From assembly GCA_902826695.1 (NCBI GenBank), contig CADEFU010000008.1:62001-126000 (forward strand): a stretch of 64,000 bases of DNA, read 5' to 3'. The DNA comes from an uncultured Alphaproteobacteria bacterium (GTDB taxonomy: Bacteria; Pseudomonadota; Alphaproteobacteria; Micropepsales; Micropepsaceae). Numbering within the stretch: the first letter of the stretch is position 1; each line of letters begins with the position of its first letter. The notes under the pieces are model-generated. The model did no database searches. It was not told where the DNA came from and saw only the letters and a list, made by a program, of their open reading frames with translations. Below, one piece after another: positions 52,326 through 61,811 of the stretch. Position numbers and translations under genes: made by a program.

Positions 52326-54494
52326 ATGATGCGCCAATTCGAACTCGTCGAGCGCGTGAAGGCGTACGATCCGGACGCGGATGAGGATTTGCTCAATCGG
52401 GCCTACGTGTTCGGCGTCAAGGCGCATGGCAATCAGAAGCGCGACTCGGGCGATCCGTATTTTTCCCATCCGCTGGAAGTTGCCGGCATCCTGACCGACC
52501 TCAAGCTCGATCAGGCGACGATCGTCACCGCGCTACTGCACGATACGATCGAAGATACGGGCGCCACTCACGACGAAATCGAGAAGCAGTTCGGGCGCGA
52601 GATAGCGGACCTCGTCGATGGGGTCACGAAGCTTTCCAAGCTTGAGTTACAGTCTGAGGAAACGAAGCAGGCGGAAAATTTCCGCAAGTTCATGCTTGCC
52701 ATGAGCAATGACGTGCGCGTGCTGCTGGTCAAGCTTGCCGACCGGCTGCACAACATGCGCACGTTGAAGTCGATCAAGAAGGAAGACCGGCGCAAGCGCA
52801 TTGCGGCGGAGACGATGGAGATCTTTGCGCCGCTTGCCGGGCGCATGGGGATGCAAAATTTCCGTGACGAGCTTGAGGATGCGGCGTTCGCCGAGATCAA
52901 TCCCGAGATGCGCGCGCATGTGACGAAGCGGCTTGAAGAGCTGCGCAAGGAAAGCGCGCCGATTACTGAGCGCGTTACGAGCACGTTGAAGAAGAAGCTT
53001 GCCGAGTACGGGATCGAGGCGTCGGTCAGTTCGCGCGAGAAGAAGCCCTATTCCATCTGGCGCAAGATGGAAGAAAAGAAGATGACGTTCGATCAGGTGT
53101 CGGACATCTTCGCGTTGCGCGTGATCGTGAATTCGATCGAGGATTGTTACCGTGCGCTCGGCGTCATCCATGCGTCGTGGCGCCATGTGCCGGGACGGTT
53201 CAAGGACTACATCTCGCTGCCCAAGTCGAACAACTACCGCTCGCTGCATACGGAGATATTTGGGCCGGAGAACCAGCGCATCGAGCTGCAGATCCGTACC
53301 GAGGAGATGCACGAGATCGCGGAGGAAGGCATCGCGGCGCATTGGAGCTATAAGGACAAGCTCACCAGAGGCCGGCCGCTCGCCAACGTCGACGCGTACG
53401 AGTCGCTGCGTTCGCTGATCGAGTCGTTAAGGCTTGGCGACACGCCGGAAGAATTCCTCGAGAACACAAAGCTCGAACTATTCCAGGATCAGGTGTTTTG
53501 CTTCACGCCGAAGGGGCGGTTGATCACGCTGCCGCGCGGTGCGTGTGCGATCGACTTTGCATATGCGGTGCACACCGAAGTCGGCGACACGTGCGTCGGC
53601 GCGAAGATCAATGGGCGGCACATGCCGCTGGCGACGAAGCTTAAGAACGGCGAAAGCGTCGAGATTATCCGCTCGCCGAAGCAAGGGCCGTCGGCGATCT
53701 GGGAGCAGGTCGTGGTAACCGGCAAGGCGCGAGCCTCGATCCGGCGGTACCTGAAGAATGCCGAGAAGATCGAGCATCAGCGCATGGGGCGCGCGATCCT
53801 CGAGAAGGCGTTCCGCGATGCCGGCCAGGAATATTCCGAAAAGGCGCTTACGACGGCGCTGAAGAAGTTGAAGCTTGCGCGGGTCGAGGACGTATATGCG
53901 CATCTTGGCCAAGGATTGGTCGCAGCAGGGGACGTGGTCAAAGCTGTGTTCCCCAGCATCAAGGCGGATGCGGGATTGCTCAGCTGGGCGAACTGGATGA
54001 CGCGCAAGCCCAAGGGCAGCGCGATCCCGATCGAGGGCTTGGCGGCTGGGCTTGGCTATCATCTAGCGCCGTGCTGTCAGCCGCTGGCCGGCGACCGGAT
54101 CATCGGCGTGATCTCACAGGGGCTAGGTGTCGTCGTGCACACGGCGGACTGCGATCAGCTTGAGGCGCTTCAGGATCAAATCGACAGTTGGCTCGACCTT
54201 AAATGGTCGCCGGATGCGGCAAATGAGGTGCAGGTCGGGCGGCTCAAAATCGTCATCGACAATGCGAAAGGTGCGCTGGCCAATATGTGCAATGCGATCG
54301 CCAATCACGGCGGCAATATCAACAATTTGAAGATTGTCGGGCGGACGGCGCTTGTGTTCGACATATTGGTTGATGTTGAAGTGCGCGACGCGAAACATTT
54401 GGCGGCGATCATAGCGGGCCTTCGAACTTCGCCCTCCATCAATGCCGTCGATCGTCCACACGGTGAAAAGGAACTGACGCAACATGACGCCTGA
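52326..54494 (+). CDS. rsh: Bifunctional (p)ppGpp synthetase/hydrolase
   Basis: This 722-residue RelA/SpoT homologue has an HD hydrolase domain (LLHDTIEDTGAT, about residue 70), a synthetase domain (SREKKPYSIWRKM, DIFALRVIV, then LPKSNNYRSLHTEIFG), a TGS domain (VFCFTPKGRLITLPRGA) and a C-terminal ACT domain. The RxKD motif (GRFKDYIS) marks the bifunctional type, and no second long homologue is nearby. It controls the stringent response. ATG 52326 with GGGAG 11 nt before it is used. pyrE starts inside its last codons. Confidence 0.96.
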   Translation: MMRQFELVERVKAYDPDADEDLLNRAYVFGVKAHGNQKRDSGDPYFSHPLEVAGILTDLKLDQATIVTALLHDTIEDTGATHDEIEKQFGREIADLVDGVTKLSKLELQSEETKQAENFRKFMLAMSNDVRVLLVKLADRLHNMRTLKSIKKEDRRKRIAAETMEIFAPLAGRMGMQNFRDELEDAAFAEINPEMRAHVTKRLEELRKESAPITERVTSTLKKKLAEYGIEASVSSREKKPYSIWRKMEEKKMTFDQVSDIFALRVIVNSIEDCYRALGVIHASWRHVPGRFKDYISLPKSNNYRSLHTEIFGPENQRIELQIRTEEMHEIAEEGIAAHWSYKDKLTRGRPLANVDAYESLRSLIESLRLGDTPEEFLENTKLELFQDQVFCFTPKGRLITLPRGACAIDFAYAVHTEVGDTCVGAKINGRHMPLATKLKNGESVEIIRSPKQGPSAIWEQVVVTGKARASIRRYLKNAEKIEHQRMGRAILEKAFRDAGQEYSEKALTTALKKLKLARVEDVYAHLGQGLVAAGDVVKAVFPSIKADAGLLSWANWMTRKPKGSAIPIEGLAAGLGYHLAPCCQPLAGDRIIGVISQGLGVVVHTADCDQLEALQDQIDSWLDLKWSPDAANEVQVGRLKIVIDNAKGALANMCNAIANHGGNINNLKIVGRTALVFDILVDVEVRDAKHLAAIIAGLRTSPSINAVDRPHGEKELTQHDA

Positions 54495-55068
54495 ACAAGT
54501 GCTCGGCGAATTTCAGAAGGCTGGCGCGCTGCTCAAAGGACACTTCATTCTGTCGTCCGGCCGGCACTCCGACACGTTCTTGCAGAAGGCGCTGGTGTTT
54601 CAATATCCCAAGCGGACCGCAAAGTTGTGCAAGGCGTTGGCCGGGTTGATCAAGACGAAGGTGAAGAAACGGATCGATGCGATTGTGTCGCCCGCTGTCG
54701 GCGGGATTATTCCGGGCTACGAAACCGCGCGCCAGATGGGGTTGCCTGCGATGTTCGTCGAGCGGCAGGACGGCGTTTTTCAGCTGCGCCGGAACTTCCA
54801 TCTGGATGACACGATGAATGTCGTGATCGTCGAAGACGTCGTCTCGACCGGCCTGTCGTCGCGTGAGTGTATCGAGGCGGTGAGAAAGACGGGCGCGAAC
54901 GTGTTGGCGCTCGCGGCGCTGATCGATCGCTCCGCCGGTGAGGCGAAGTTCGACGTGCCGTTCATTCCGCTCGCACGTATCAAAGTGGCGTCATGGGAGG
55001 CGAACAAGCTGCCGAAGCATCTGGCGGGGACGCCGGCGGTGAAGCCCGGGAGTAGGGGGCTCAAATGA
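54484..55068 (+). CDS. pyrE: Orotate phosphoribosyltransferase
   Basis: This 194-residue type I PRTase has the PRPP motif VVIVEDVVSTGLSSREC (about residues 115-131). PAVGGIIPGYETARQMG and a flexible loop with the catalytic lysine region precede it. It joins orotate to PRPP. Its start overlaps rsh by 11 nt and its stop overlaps pdxJ by 4 nt, so it lies in one long operon. Confidence 0.94.
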   Translation: MTPEQVLGEFQKAGALLKGHFILSSGRHSDTFLQKALVFQYPKRTAKLCKALAGLIKTKVKKRIDAIVSPAVGGIIPGYETARQMGLPAMFVERQDGVFQLRRNFHLDDTMNVVIVEDVVSTGLSSRECIEAVRKTGANVLALAALIDRSAGEAKFDVPFIPLARIKVASWEANKLPKHLAGTPAVKPGSRGLK

Positions 55069-55829
55069 GCCGGCAGCTGCGCCTCGGCGTGAATATTGAT
55101 CACGTCGCAACGATCCGGAACGCGCGCGGTGGCAAACATCCCGATCCGTTGCGCGCGGCACAGATGGCTGTCGCGGCGGGAGCCGACGGGATCACGGCGC
55201 ACTTGCGCGAAGATCGACGGCATATCAGCGACGACGACATCGAGCGGCTCGTGCGGGAGATCGACCGGCCGCTCAATCTCGAGATGGCGGCGACCGAGGA
55301 GATGCTGAGCATAGCGCTCAAGCACAGACCACATGCTGTTTGCCTGGTGCCCGAGAAGCGCGAGGAGCGCACCACAGAAGGTGGGCTCGATGTCGCTGCC
55401 GGGCACAACATTTTGGCGCCCTATGTGCGCGAGCTCGCGGCGGCGAAGATTCGCGTGTCGTTGTTCGTCGAAGCAAACCCGGTGCAGCTTGCGGTCGCGA
55501 AGGCGCTCGGTGCGCATGTGGTGGAACTGCATGCGGGTGCATACTGCGATGCCCATGCAGATGGCGACTTCGCCGGACGCGATAAGATTTTGGCGCGGTT
55601 GAGAGCTGGCGCGAAGGAAGCTTCGCGGCTCGGGCTCGAGGTGCATGCGGGGCATGGTCTCAGTTTTGAGACGGTCGGCCCGGTTGCTGCGATCCCCGAG
55701 GTCGTAGAATTGAACATAGGGCATTTCCTGGTCGGCGAGGCGATCTTCACGGGCTTCGACGCCTCGATTAGGCGCATGCGGCAGCTGATGGACGAAGCGC
55801 GCGGCGGTGGGGAGGCGCAGTTCGCGTGA
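55065..55829 (+). CDS. pdxJ: Pyridoxine 5'-phosphate synthase
   Basis: This 254-residue TIM-barrel enzyme makes pyridoxine phosphate from deoxyxylulose phosphate and aminoacetone phosphate. [20 protein letters not shown] is the diagnostic start, with HLREDRRHI and the C-terminal [11 protein letters not shown] and [13 protein letters not shown]. Its stop overlaps the acpS start. Confidence 0.97.
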   Translation: MSRQLRLGVNIDHVATIRNARGGKHPDPLRAAQMAVAAGADGITAHLREDRRHISDDDIERLVREIDRPLNLEMAATEEMLSIALKHRPHAVCLVPEKREERTTEGGLDVAAGHNILAPYVRELAAAKIRVSLFVEANPVQLAVAKALGAHVVELHAGAYCDAHADGDFAGRDKILARLRAGAKEASRLGLEVHAGHGLSFETVGPVAAIPEVVELNIGHFLVGEAIFTGFDASIRRMRQLMDEARGGGEAQFA

Positions 55830-56236
55830 TCATCGGTATCGGCAGCGACTTGATCGACATCCGGCGCATCGAAGCGACGTTGGAGAAATTCGGCGACAGA
55901 TTCGTGAAGCGGTTGTTTACCGAGATCGAGCAGCGCAAGTCGGAGGGGCGGAAGAACCGCGCTGCTTCGTATGCGAAGCGCTTTGCAGCCAAGGAGGCTT
56001 GTTCCAAGGCGCTGGGCACCGGATTCAGGAAAAGCGTGTATTGGCGCGACTTGGGGGTCGTGAACATGCGCTCGGGCAAGCCCACGATGGCGTTGACTGG
56101 CGGGGCGGCGGTGCGGCTGGCCGAACTCACGCCAAAGGGAATGCGCGCGCAGATCGACCTGTCGATTACGGATGATTTTCCGCTGGCCCAAGCGATTGTG
56201 ATTATTTCGGCTGTGCCGGCCGAATTGCCTCAGTAG
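55826..56236 (+). CDS. acpS: Holo-[acyl-carrier-protein] synthase
   Basis: This 136-residue enzyme transfers 4'-phosphopantetheine to acyl carrier protein. Mg2+-binding residues are in [12 protein letters not shown] (Asp 8) and [13 protein letters not shown] (Glu). It starts with GTG 55826, overlapping pdxJ by 4 nt. pdxJ-acpS-lepB is a conserved order in proteobacteria. Confidence 0.95.
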   Translation: MIIGIGSDLIDIRRIEATLEKFGDRFVKRLFTEIEQRKSEGRKNRAASYAKRFAAKEACSKALGTGFRKSVYWRDLGVVNMRSGKPTMALTGGAAVRLAELTPKGMRAQIDLSITDDFPLAQAIVIISAVPAELPQ

Positions 56237-56291
56237 GGCCGTTTTCGGCGGTTATCCTTCGCCATGTTAACGGGCTGTAACACCTGCCGAA

Positions 56292-56327
56292 TTGACACTT
56301 TTGGGCTGAAACCTCATGTCTTGAGGT
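56292..56327 (+). promoter_or_regulatory. TTGACA box and small hairpin before lepB
   Basis: TTGACA (56292-56297) lies 53 nt before the lepB start, followed by an inverted repeat ACCTCA, 5-nt loop, TGAGGT (56311-56327). The -10 at the expected place (CATGTC) is poor, so the promoter is only possible. Confidence 0.3.
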
Positions 56328-56350
56328 GAAAGATTTCAACGGGATTGCGT

Positions 56351-57115
56351 ATGACGTCCGGGACTGAAATGCCGTGGTGGCGCACGAATGTGGCGGTGGA
56401 GACCTATAAGACGCTCGGCATCGCGGCGTTCTTCTTTTTGTTCATGCCGACGTTGTTGTTTCAGCCGTTCCGCATTCCGTCGTCGTCGATGGAGGGCACG
56501 CTTGAGGTTGGCGACTATTTGTTCGTGTCGAAGTTCACGTACGGCTACTCGCAGTACTCGTTTCCGTTCTTCACGCCGGTCGCGTTTGCGGGCCGCGTGA
56601 TGGATCGGCCGGCCGAGCGCGGCGATGTCGTGGTGTTTCGCCTGCCGCAAGATCCGACGCAGGACTACATCAAGCGCGTCGTCGGCATTGCGGGTGACCG
56701 GGTGCAGATGATCCGCGGCGTGCTGCACGTCAACGGCGAGCCGGCGAAGCTTGAGAAGATCGACGATCGTATCGACGTCGACGAGTACGGCAACGAGCAA
56801 CGCGTGGAGCGCTACTATGAAACGCTGCCCGGCGGTGTGAAGCATGTGGTCTTGGATCGGATCAAAGATGCACAGTACGACGAAACGGATGAGTTCACGG
56901 TTCCGCCCGGGCACTACTTCATGATGGGTGACAATCGCGACAACTCGAACGATAGCCGGGTGCCGTATTCAGGCGTTGGTTTCGTGCCGGAGCAGAACTT
57001 GGTCGGGCGCGCGGAAGTCGTCTTCTTCTCGCATGATGGGTCGGCGCAGCTTTGGGAAGTGTGGAAGTGGCCGTTTGCGATCCGCTACAGCCGTCTTCTT
57101 AGTGGGATCGGTTGA
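56351..57115 (+). CDS. lepB: Signal peptidase I, first copy
   Basis: This 254-residue membrane serine protease cleaves signal peptides. One N-terminal transmembrane helix (about 20-40) precedes the catalytic serine in RIPSSSMEGTL and the lysine in DYIKRVVGIAGDR (about residue 112). MGDNRDNSNDSR is box E. ATG 56351 is used. A close paralogue follows after 7 nt; both copies keep the Ser-Lys dyad. Confidence 0.95.
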   Translation: MTSGTEMPWWRTNVAVETYKTLGIAAFFFLFMPTLLFQPFRIPSSSMEGTLEVGDYLFVSKFTYGYSQYSFPFFTPVAFAGRVMDRPAERGDVVVFRLPQDPTQDYIKRVVGIAGDRVQMIRGVLHVNGEPAKLEKIDDRIDVDEYGNEQRVERYYETLPGGVKHVVLDRIKDAQYDETDEFTVPPGHYFMMGDNRDNSNDSRVPYSGVGFVPEQNLVGRAEVVFFSHDGSAQLWEVWKWPFAIRYSRLLSGIG

Positions 57116-57122
57116 CCGCCAT

Positions 57123-57878
57123 ATGTTGGGCGATGCGACGCGCGAGCAGCCGTCTTGGGGCATTGAGGCTCTGAAGACGGTTGTCTATGCGCTGTTGATC
57201 GCGGTGTTCATTCGCACGTTCTTGTACCAACCGTTCAACATTCCATCGAGTTCGATGGAGAATACGTTGCTGGTCGGCGACTACTTGTTCGTGTCGAAGT
57301 TTGCGTACGGCTATTCGAAGCACGCGTTTCCGTATTCGCCTGAATTGTTCGAAGGGCGCAAGTGGGCGGCCGAGCCAGAGCGCGGGGACGTCGCCGTGTT
57401 CCGCTTACCGGCGCGGCCTTGGGAAGACTACATCAAACGTGTCGTGGGTTTGCCGAACGACCGCATTCAGATGATCGACGGCGTGCTGCACATCAACGGC
57501 TTGCCGTGCAAGCTCGAGCGCGTGGACGATTGGGTCGAGCAGACGCCTTATGGCGAGCAGCGGGTGGCGCGTTATCGCGAGACCCTGCCGAATGGTGCGA
57601 CCCACTACATTCTCGATAGCGAACCTGATAAGCCTGGTGCAGACAACACGCAGGAATTCGTTGTTCCGCCCGGGCACTACTTTATGATGGGCGATAATCG
57701 CGACAATTCAAACGACAGCCGTATCCCGGACAGCGGCGTCGGATTCGTACCCGCAGAGAACCTCGTCGGCCGGGCCGACATCATCTTCTTTTCGACCGAT
57801 GGCAGTGCGCAAATCTGGGAAGTCTGGAAGTGGCCGTGGACGATCCGCTACGGCCGCTTCTTCCACACCATCGGCTAA
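57123..57878 (+). CDS. lepB: Signal peptidase I, second copy
   Basis: This 251-residue paralogue of the preceding protein has a transmembrane helix near residues 17-37, the serine in NIPSSSMENTL and the lysine in DYIKRVVGLPNDR. Its C-terminal half is almost identical to the first copy over VPPGHYFMMGDNRDNSNDSR, while N-terminus and middle loop differ. The last 80 nt are also coding, in another frame, for the start of rnc. Confidence 0.95.
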   Translation: MLGDATREQPSWGIEALKTVVYALLIAVFIRTFLYQPFNIPSSSMENTLLVGDYLFVSKFAYGYSKHAFPYSPELFEGRKWAAEPERGDVAVFRLPARPWEDYIKRVVGLPNDRIQMIDGVLHINGLPCKLERVDDWVEQTPYGEQRVARYRETLPNGATHYILDSEPDKPGADNTQEFVVPPGHYFMMGDNRDNSNDSRIPDSGVGFVPAENLVGRADIIFFSTDGSAQIWEVWKWPWTIRYGRFFHTIG

Positions 57879-58548
57879 GCCGAAAAAGGCGGACGGCAAA
57901 GCCGGGACGCTTACGTTCGGGCACCGGTTCAAAGACGCGGCGTTGCTCGCGCGCGCGCTCACGCATTCGAGCACGGGCGGCGCAGACAACGAGCGTCTGG
58001 AGTTTTTGGGTGACCGCATCTTGGGGTTCATCATCGCGGAACTGCTGATCGAGCAGTTTCCTCACGAAAAGGAAGGGTCGTTGGCTTTGAAGCTAAACGC
58101 GCTTGTGCGAATGGAGACTTGTGCGCGTGTGGCGGAAGCGGCGGGCGTGGATGCGGCGTTGATCTTGGCGCCGGCGGAGGAGCGTTCGGGGGGGCGACGG
58201 AAGGCGGCTATCCTGGGTGACGCATGCGAGGCGGTGATCGCGGCGCTCTATCTCGACGGCGGGATCGAGGCGGCGCGTAAGTTCATATCCAAGCACTGGC
58301 AGCCGCTGATGAGCGAAGTGACCGGCGATCTGCGCGATCCAAAGAACGCGCTGCAAGAGTGGGCGCAGGGTCGCAAACTTGGAACGCCGTCGTACCGCGT
58401 GTCGCGGCGCGAAGGGCCCGACCATGCGCCACGCTTTACGGTTGAGGTTTCGGTGCGGGGCCACGAACCGGCCGTTGGCGAAGGCTTGAGCTTGCGTGCT
58501 GCGGAGCAGTCGGCGGCGCGGACCTTGATGCAGAGGCTTACGCCATGA
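57799..58548 (+). CDS. rnc: Ribonuclease III
   Basis: This 249-residue endonuclease cuts double-stranded RNA. The catalytic signature NERLEFLGDRILGFIIAE is at about residues 64-81, and a double-stranded-RNA-binding domain (KNALQEWAQGRKLGTPSY) is C-terminal. The only start codons are ATG 57799 and GTG 57805, both within lepB. This adds a basic, Ser/Gly/Lys-rich 30-residue N-terminus, read in a different frame from lepB. Its stop overlaps era by 4 nt. Confidence 0.93.
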   Translation: MAVRKSGKSGSGRGRSATAASSTPSAKPKKADGKAGTLTFGHRFKDAALLARALTHSSTGGADNERLEFLGDRILGFIIAELLIEQFPHEKEGSLALKLNALVRMETCARVAEAAGVDAALILAPAEERSGGRRKAAILGDACEAVIAALYLDGGIEAARKFISKHWQPLMSEVTGDLRDPKNALQEWAQGRKLGTPSYRVSRREGPDHAPRFTVEVSVRGHEPAVGEGLSLRAAEQSAARTLMQRLTP

Positions 58549-59468
58549 GCGAGGGAACGCGCTGCGGCTTTGCTGCCATCATCGGCGCGCCGAATGCAGG
58601 CAAGTCTACGCTCGTCAACAGGCTTGTCGGCTCGAAGGTTTCGATCGTCAGCCGCAAGGTGCAGACGACGCGCATGCGCGTGCGCGGCGTTGTGATCGAG
58701 GGCGCTTCGCAGATCGTGCTTGTCGATACGCCGGGCATTTTCGAGCCGAGGCGCAATCTCGACAAGGCGATGGTGCAGGCGGCGTGGGCGGGTGCTGCGG
58801 ATGCGGATCTCGTCTGCCTCATCATCGATGCGCCGGAACTGCTGCGCGATCCGGGCGGGCTTTCGGCGAAGGATACGGCACGCATTATCGCGGGGCTCAA
58901 GGATGCTCGGCGATCAGCTGTCTTGATCGTGAATAAGGTCGACGCGGTAAAGCGCGATCAGTTGCTGCCGCTTGTCGATCGGTATCGCGCCGAAACGACG
59001 TTCGACGAGGTGTTCATGATCTCGGCCGAGAAGGGCGACGGAACGGCCGACTTGGTTCGCTACTTGGCGGCCGCCGTACCTGCGGGTCCGTGGGCTTATC
59101 CGGAGGATCAGGCGTCGGATATTCCGCTTCGATTGTTGGCGGCGGAGATTACGCGAGAGCGGATATACGACCGGCTGCATCAGGAGCTGCCCTACTCAAC
59201 GACGGTCGTCACTGAGCAGTGGAGCGAGATGAAGGACGGATCGGCGCGCGTCGAGCAGACAATCTTCGTCGAGCGCGATGGGCAGAAGGCAATCGTGCTT
59301 GGCAAAGGCGGCGCTTCGATCAAGGAACTCGGCTCGTCGGCCAGGGCCGAGATGGAGACCTTGTTCGGCCACAAGGTCCATCTATTCCTGCATGTGAAGG
59401 TGCGCGAGAACTGGGCCGATGATCCCGCGCACTATCGAGAGATGGGGCTGGAGCGCCCGAAGCGTTAG
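58545..59468 (+). CDS. era: GTPase Era
   Basis: This 307-residue GTPase aids 16S rRNA maturation. The G motifs are GAPNAGKSTLVNRL (G1), DTPGIFEP (G3) and NKVDAV (G4), and a KH RNA-binding domain ends the protein (HKVHLFLHVKVRENWADDP). Its TAG overlaps by 3 nt the stop of the convergent YbjN-like gene. Confidence 0.97.
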   Translation: MSEGTRCGFAAIIGAPNAGKSTLVNRLVGSKVSIVSRKVQTTRMRVRGVVIEGASQIVLVDTPGIFEPRRNLDKAMVQAAWAGAADADLVCLIIDAPELLRDPGGLSAKDTARIIAGLKDARRSAVLIVNKVDAVKRDQLLPLVDRYRAETTFDEVFMISAEKGDGTADLVRYLAAAVPAGPWAYPEDQASDIPLRLLAAEITRERIYDRLHQELPYSTTVVTEQWSEMKDGSARVEQTIFVERDGQKAIVLGKGGASIKELGSSARAEMETLFGHKVHLFLHVKVRENWADDPAHYREMGLERPKR

Positions 59469-60127
59469 CGGCGTAGCGAGGTCGCGTAGCCCTGCTGCTT
59501 CACGAAGCTTTGTATATCGCGCGGCGATGCCAGGATCGGGCGCAGCAATGGGCCGCCGCTCGTGTGCTGGAACGGGCTCTGGCCAAACACGCCGGGCTGC
59601 TGCAATCCGGCGACGGTTTGGCTTTGGAGACCCTTGAGCGTTTCGCGGAACGTCACGATGAAGGACGCGATGTTGATTGCGAGATTGCGTTTCGTTACGC
59701 CGCCGTCGATCAACTGCAAGTTACCGACGCCGATCTTCGAACTGTCGACCTTAAAGAACGTCAAGTACAGGTTGCTCTTGTTGACGCCGTTCAGCGCTTC
59801 CAGCGAATAGCCGCCGGCGCTCGTCTCCAGCAGCACGACTAGTGCCAATGCGATGCACTTTCCCGGCCGAGGCTGGTCGCACATGACGGCCTGCAAATTG
59901 TAGGGAATACCGCCGTCGGAGAAGACGACGATCTTTTCTCCGCCGCCGGCATCTCTGACTTCGGCTTGTGGGGCGCCCAGTTCGCGGACAAGGGCAGCGA
60001 GGCTTTCAGCGGATACGCTGCTGATAACCTGATCGGGGTTTGCGATCGGTGGTTCGTTCTGGTCGGCGGCAGTGGCCGCACCAGCGAGGGCGAGTGTTGC
60101 GGCGAGTGCGACTGCTGCTATGCGCAT
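59465..60127 (-). CDS. Exported YbjN-like protein, copy 1
   Basis: This 220-residue protein has a signal peptide (MRIAAVALAATLALAGAATA). A mixed alpha/beta domain follows, resembling the YbjN/CesT-like fold: PDQVISSVSAESLAALVREL, a Cys pair in CDQPRPGKC, and FIVTFRETLKGLQSQ in the last helix. It shares this layout with the next gene (60247-60912) and is clearly its paralogue. The function is unknown; it is probably periplasmic. GAGAG precedes ATG 60127; the frame is open to 60223. Confidence 0.75.
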   Translation of the reverse strand: MRIAAVALAATLALAGAATAADQNEPPIANPDQVISSVSAESLAALVRELGAPQAEVRDAGGGEKIVVFSDGGIPYNLQAVMCDQPRPGKCIALALVVLLETSAGGYSLEALNGVNKSNLYLTFFKVDSSKIGVGNLQLIDGGVTKRNLAINIASFIVTFRETLKGLQSQTVAGLQQPGVFGQSPFQHTSGGPLLRPILASPRDIQSFVKQQGYATSLRR

Positions 60128-60246
60128 GAGGTCTCTCTTTCGGTCCAACGCATGGATGAGGAGGAAGAGGCTAGTGGTTGTTGCCGGGGGCAACAACGGA
60201 CCGCAGGTCGTCCCGCGGCCCATTGTTCGCTTGCCTGGGGTAGGCG

Positions 60247-60912
60247 TTAACGGCGGCGGCGCGGGAGCAGATGCTTGTAGTCCTGTTCCAGTTGCTGGGC
60301 CATGCGGGCGGCGACGCTTGGCGGGACACGTAGGGCACGGATGGGCTGCCTGTGGCCGTAGCTTGCACTTTGGAAGCCGCCGGGGAGGGCGGCGCTCAGT
60401 TGCGAGGAAAGGCGCTTCATCGTCTCGCGGAATTCGATCGCGAACATGCCGATCTTGACCCCTAGATTTCGGCGCGTGATGCCGCCTTCGACGATATCCA
60501 CGCGGCCGACAAGGAACTTGCTGTTCTCCTCGCGGTAGAAGGTCAGGAACGCTGAGTCCTTGTTGCCTTGGTTTAGTGTGTCGAGCGTGAAGTTGAGCTT
60601 GCTGTTGTCAACCACGACCAGCATCAAGACGCCAAAGCACTTGCCGGGTTCGATGTCGCAAAATGTAAGCACGAGGTTGTGCGGCGTCTGGCCGTCGAGG
60701 AAGCTGACGCCTTTCTGTTTCTGGTCGGTGTGCTTTCTTACGTCGCCGCCGCCGATCTGCGTGACGATCTCGGCGAGAACGTCGACATCCAGCGATTCGA
60801 CGACTTGCTTTGGGTTGGTGATGTTGGGAAAGGCGTCCTCCGCAGCTTGCGCTTCGGGTTGCAGCGCAAGGCTTGTGATGGCGAAGGCTGCGGCGGTGAT
60901 GAGGCGGCGCAT
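60247..60912 (-). CDS. Exported YbjN-like protein, copy 2
   Basis: This 221-residue protein has a signal peptide (MRRLITAAAFAITSLALQPE, cut near AQA). It keeps the landmarks of copy 1: ITNPKQVVESLDVDVLAEIV, the CDIEPGKC pair, VEGGITRRNLGVKIGMFAIE and FRETMKRLSSQL. The C-terminus is basic (LLPRRRR). GGAG lies 5 nt before ATG 60912. It is divergent from recO. The role is unknown. Confidence 0.75.
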   Translation of the reverse strand: MRRLITAAAFAITSLALQPEAQAAEDAFPNITNPKQVVESLDVDVLAEIVTQIGGGDVRKHTDQKQKGVSFLDGQTPHNLVLTFCDIEPGKCFGVLMLVVVDNSKLNFTLDTLNQGNKDSAFLTFYREENSKFLVGRVDIVEGGITRRNLGVKIGMFAIEFRETMKRLSSQLSAALPGGFQSASYGHRQPIRALRVPPSVAARMAQQLEQDYKHLLPRRRR

Positions 60913-61041
60913 GGGATCTCCGATGCCGGTCAAGGGACTCTCACGCTAGCAATCGCACCGAGCCGTCACAACGATACCGCAGGTCGTTGCTGTTGGTTCT
61001 ATTCTCTTGACAGGCGTAATGCGTACGCGTTGCCTCTCGCC

Positions 61042-61779
61042 ATGGAGTGGAGCGATGAGGGAATCGTGTTGGGGTTGCGGCCGTTTGGAGAGAACGGAGC
61101 GATCCTCGAAGCGTTGACGCCGGGGCACGGGCGGCATCTTGGGCTCGTGCGTGGCGCGATGTCGAAGCGGGTGAAGGGCGCGTTGGAGCCCGGCAATGGC
61201 GTAAAGCTGCATTGGCGCGGGCGGCTGGACCAACAGTTGGGCGCTTATACGGTTGAGCTGAGTGCTGCGCGCGCGGCGCATTTTTTTGACGATGGTTTGA
61301 AGCTCGCGGGGCTTGGTGCGGTGTGCGCGATGTGCGCGGCTTTGTTGCCGGAGCGCGAGTTGCATGCGCGTGTGTATGAGGCGCTCGAGCAGTTGCTGCA
61401 AACGATCGGCGAGAAAGCGTCGCCCTGGTGGGTGGAAGATTATGTGCGCTTCGAGTTGGTTCTGCTTGAGGATTTGGGGTTTGGTCTCGATCTCTCGCAG
61501 TGCGCCGTGACGGGGGTAGAAGAGGATCTGCGCTTCGTATCGCCGAAAACAGGGCGGGCGGTGAGCGTGGCTGCGGCTCAACCCTACCGTGACCGGCTGT
61601 TGAGGCTTCCCGGGTTTCTGGCACCGGAAAATTGTCCTGTTGAGCGCAACGATCTTGTGGATGGAATTGCTTTGACGGGGTTTTTCCTGGACCGGGTGGC
61701 GCTGGAACATGGCGCAATCCTGCCGCAGGCGCGCGGGCGGTTCCATGAGCGTCTTGCGGCCTCAAAGGCTGGCCGTTAG
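61042..61779 (+). CDS. recO: DNA repair protein RecO
   Basis: This 245-residue protein loads RecA with RecF/RecR. The N-terminal OB fold begins EWSDEGIVLGLRPFGENGAI and contains GLVRGAMSKR, followed by a helical C-terminal domain. The zinc cysteines are not fully conserved. The frame is open far upstream, but homology begins at ATG 61042. The next gene is parC, after 32 nt. Confidence 0.92.
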   Translation: MEWSDEGIVLGLRPFGENGAILEALTPGHGRHLGLVRGAMSKRVKGALEPGNGVKLHWRGRLDQQLGAYTVELSAARAAHFFDDGLKLAGLGAVCAMCAALLPERELHARVYEALEQLLQTIGEKASPWWVEDYVRFELVLLEDLGFGLDLSQCAVTGVEEDLRFVSPKTGRAVSVAAAQPYRDRLLRLPGFLAPENCPVERNDLVDGIALTGFFLDRVALEHGAILPQARGRFHERLAASKAGR

Positions 61780-61811
61780 TCAGACGCCTCCCAGTAAGTT
61801 GAGGATTCGCC

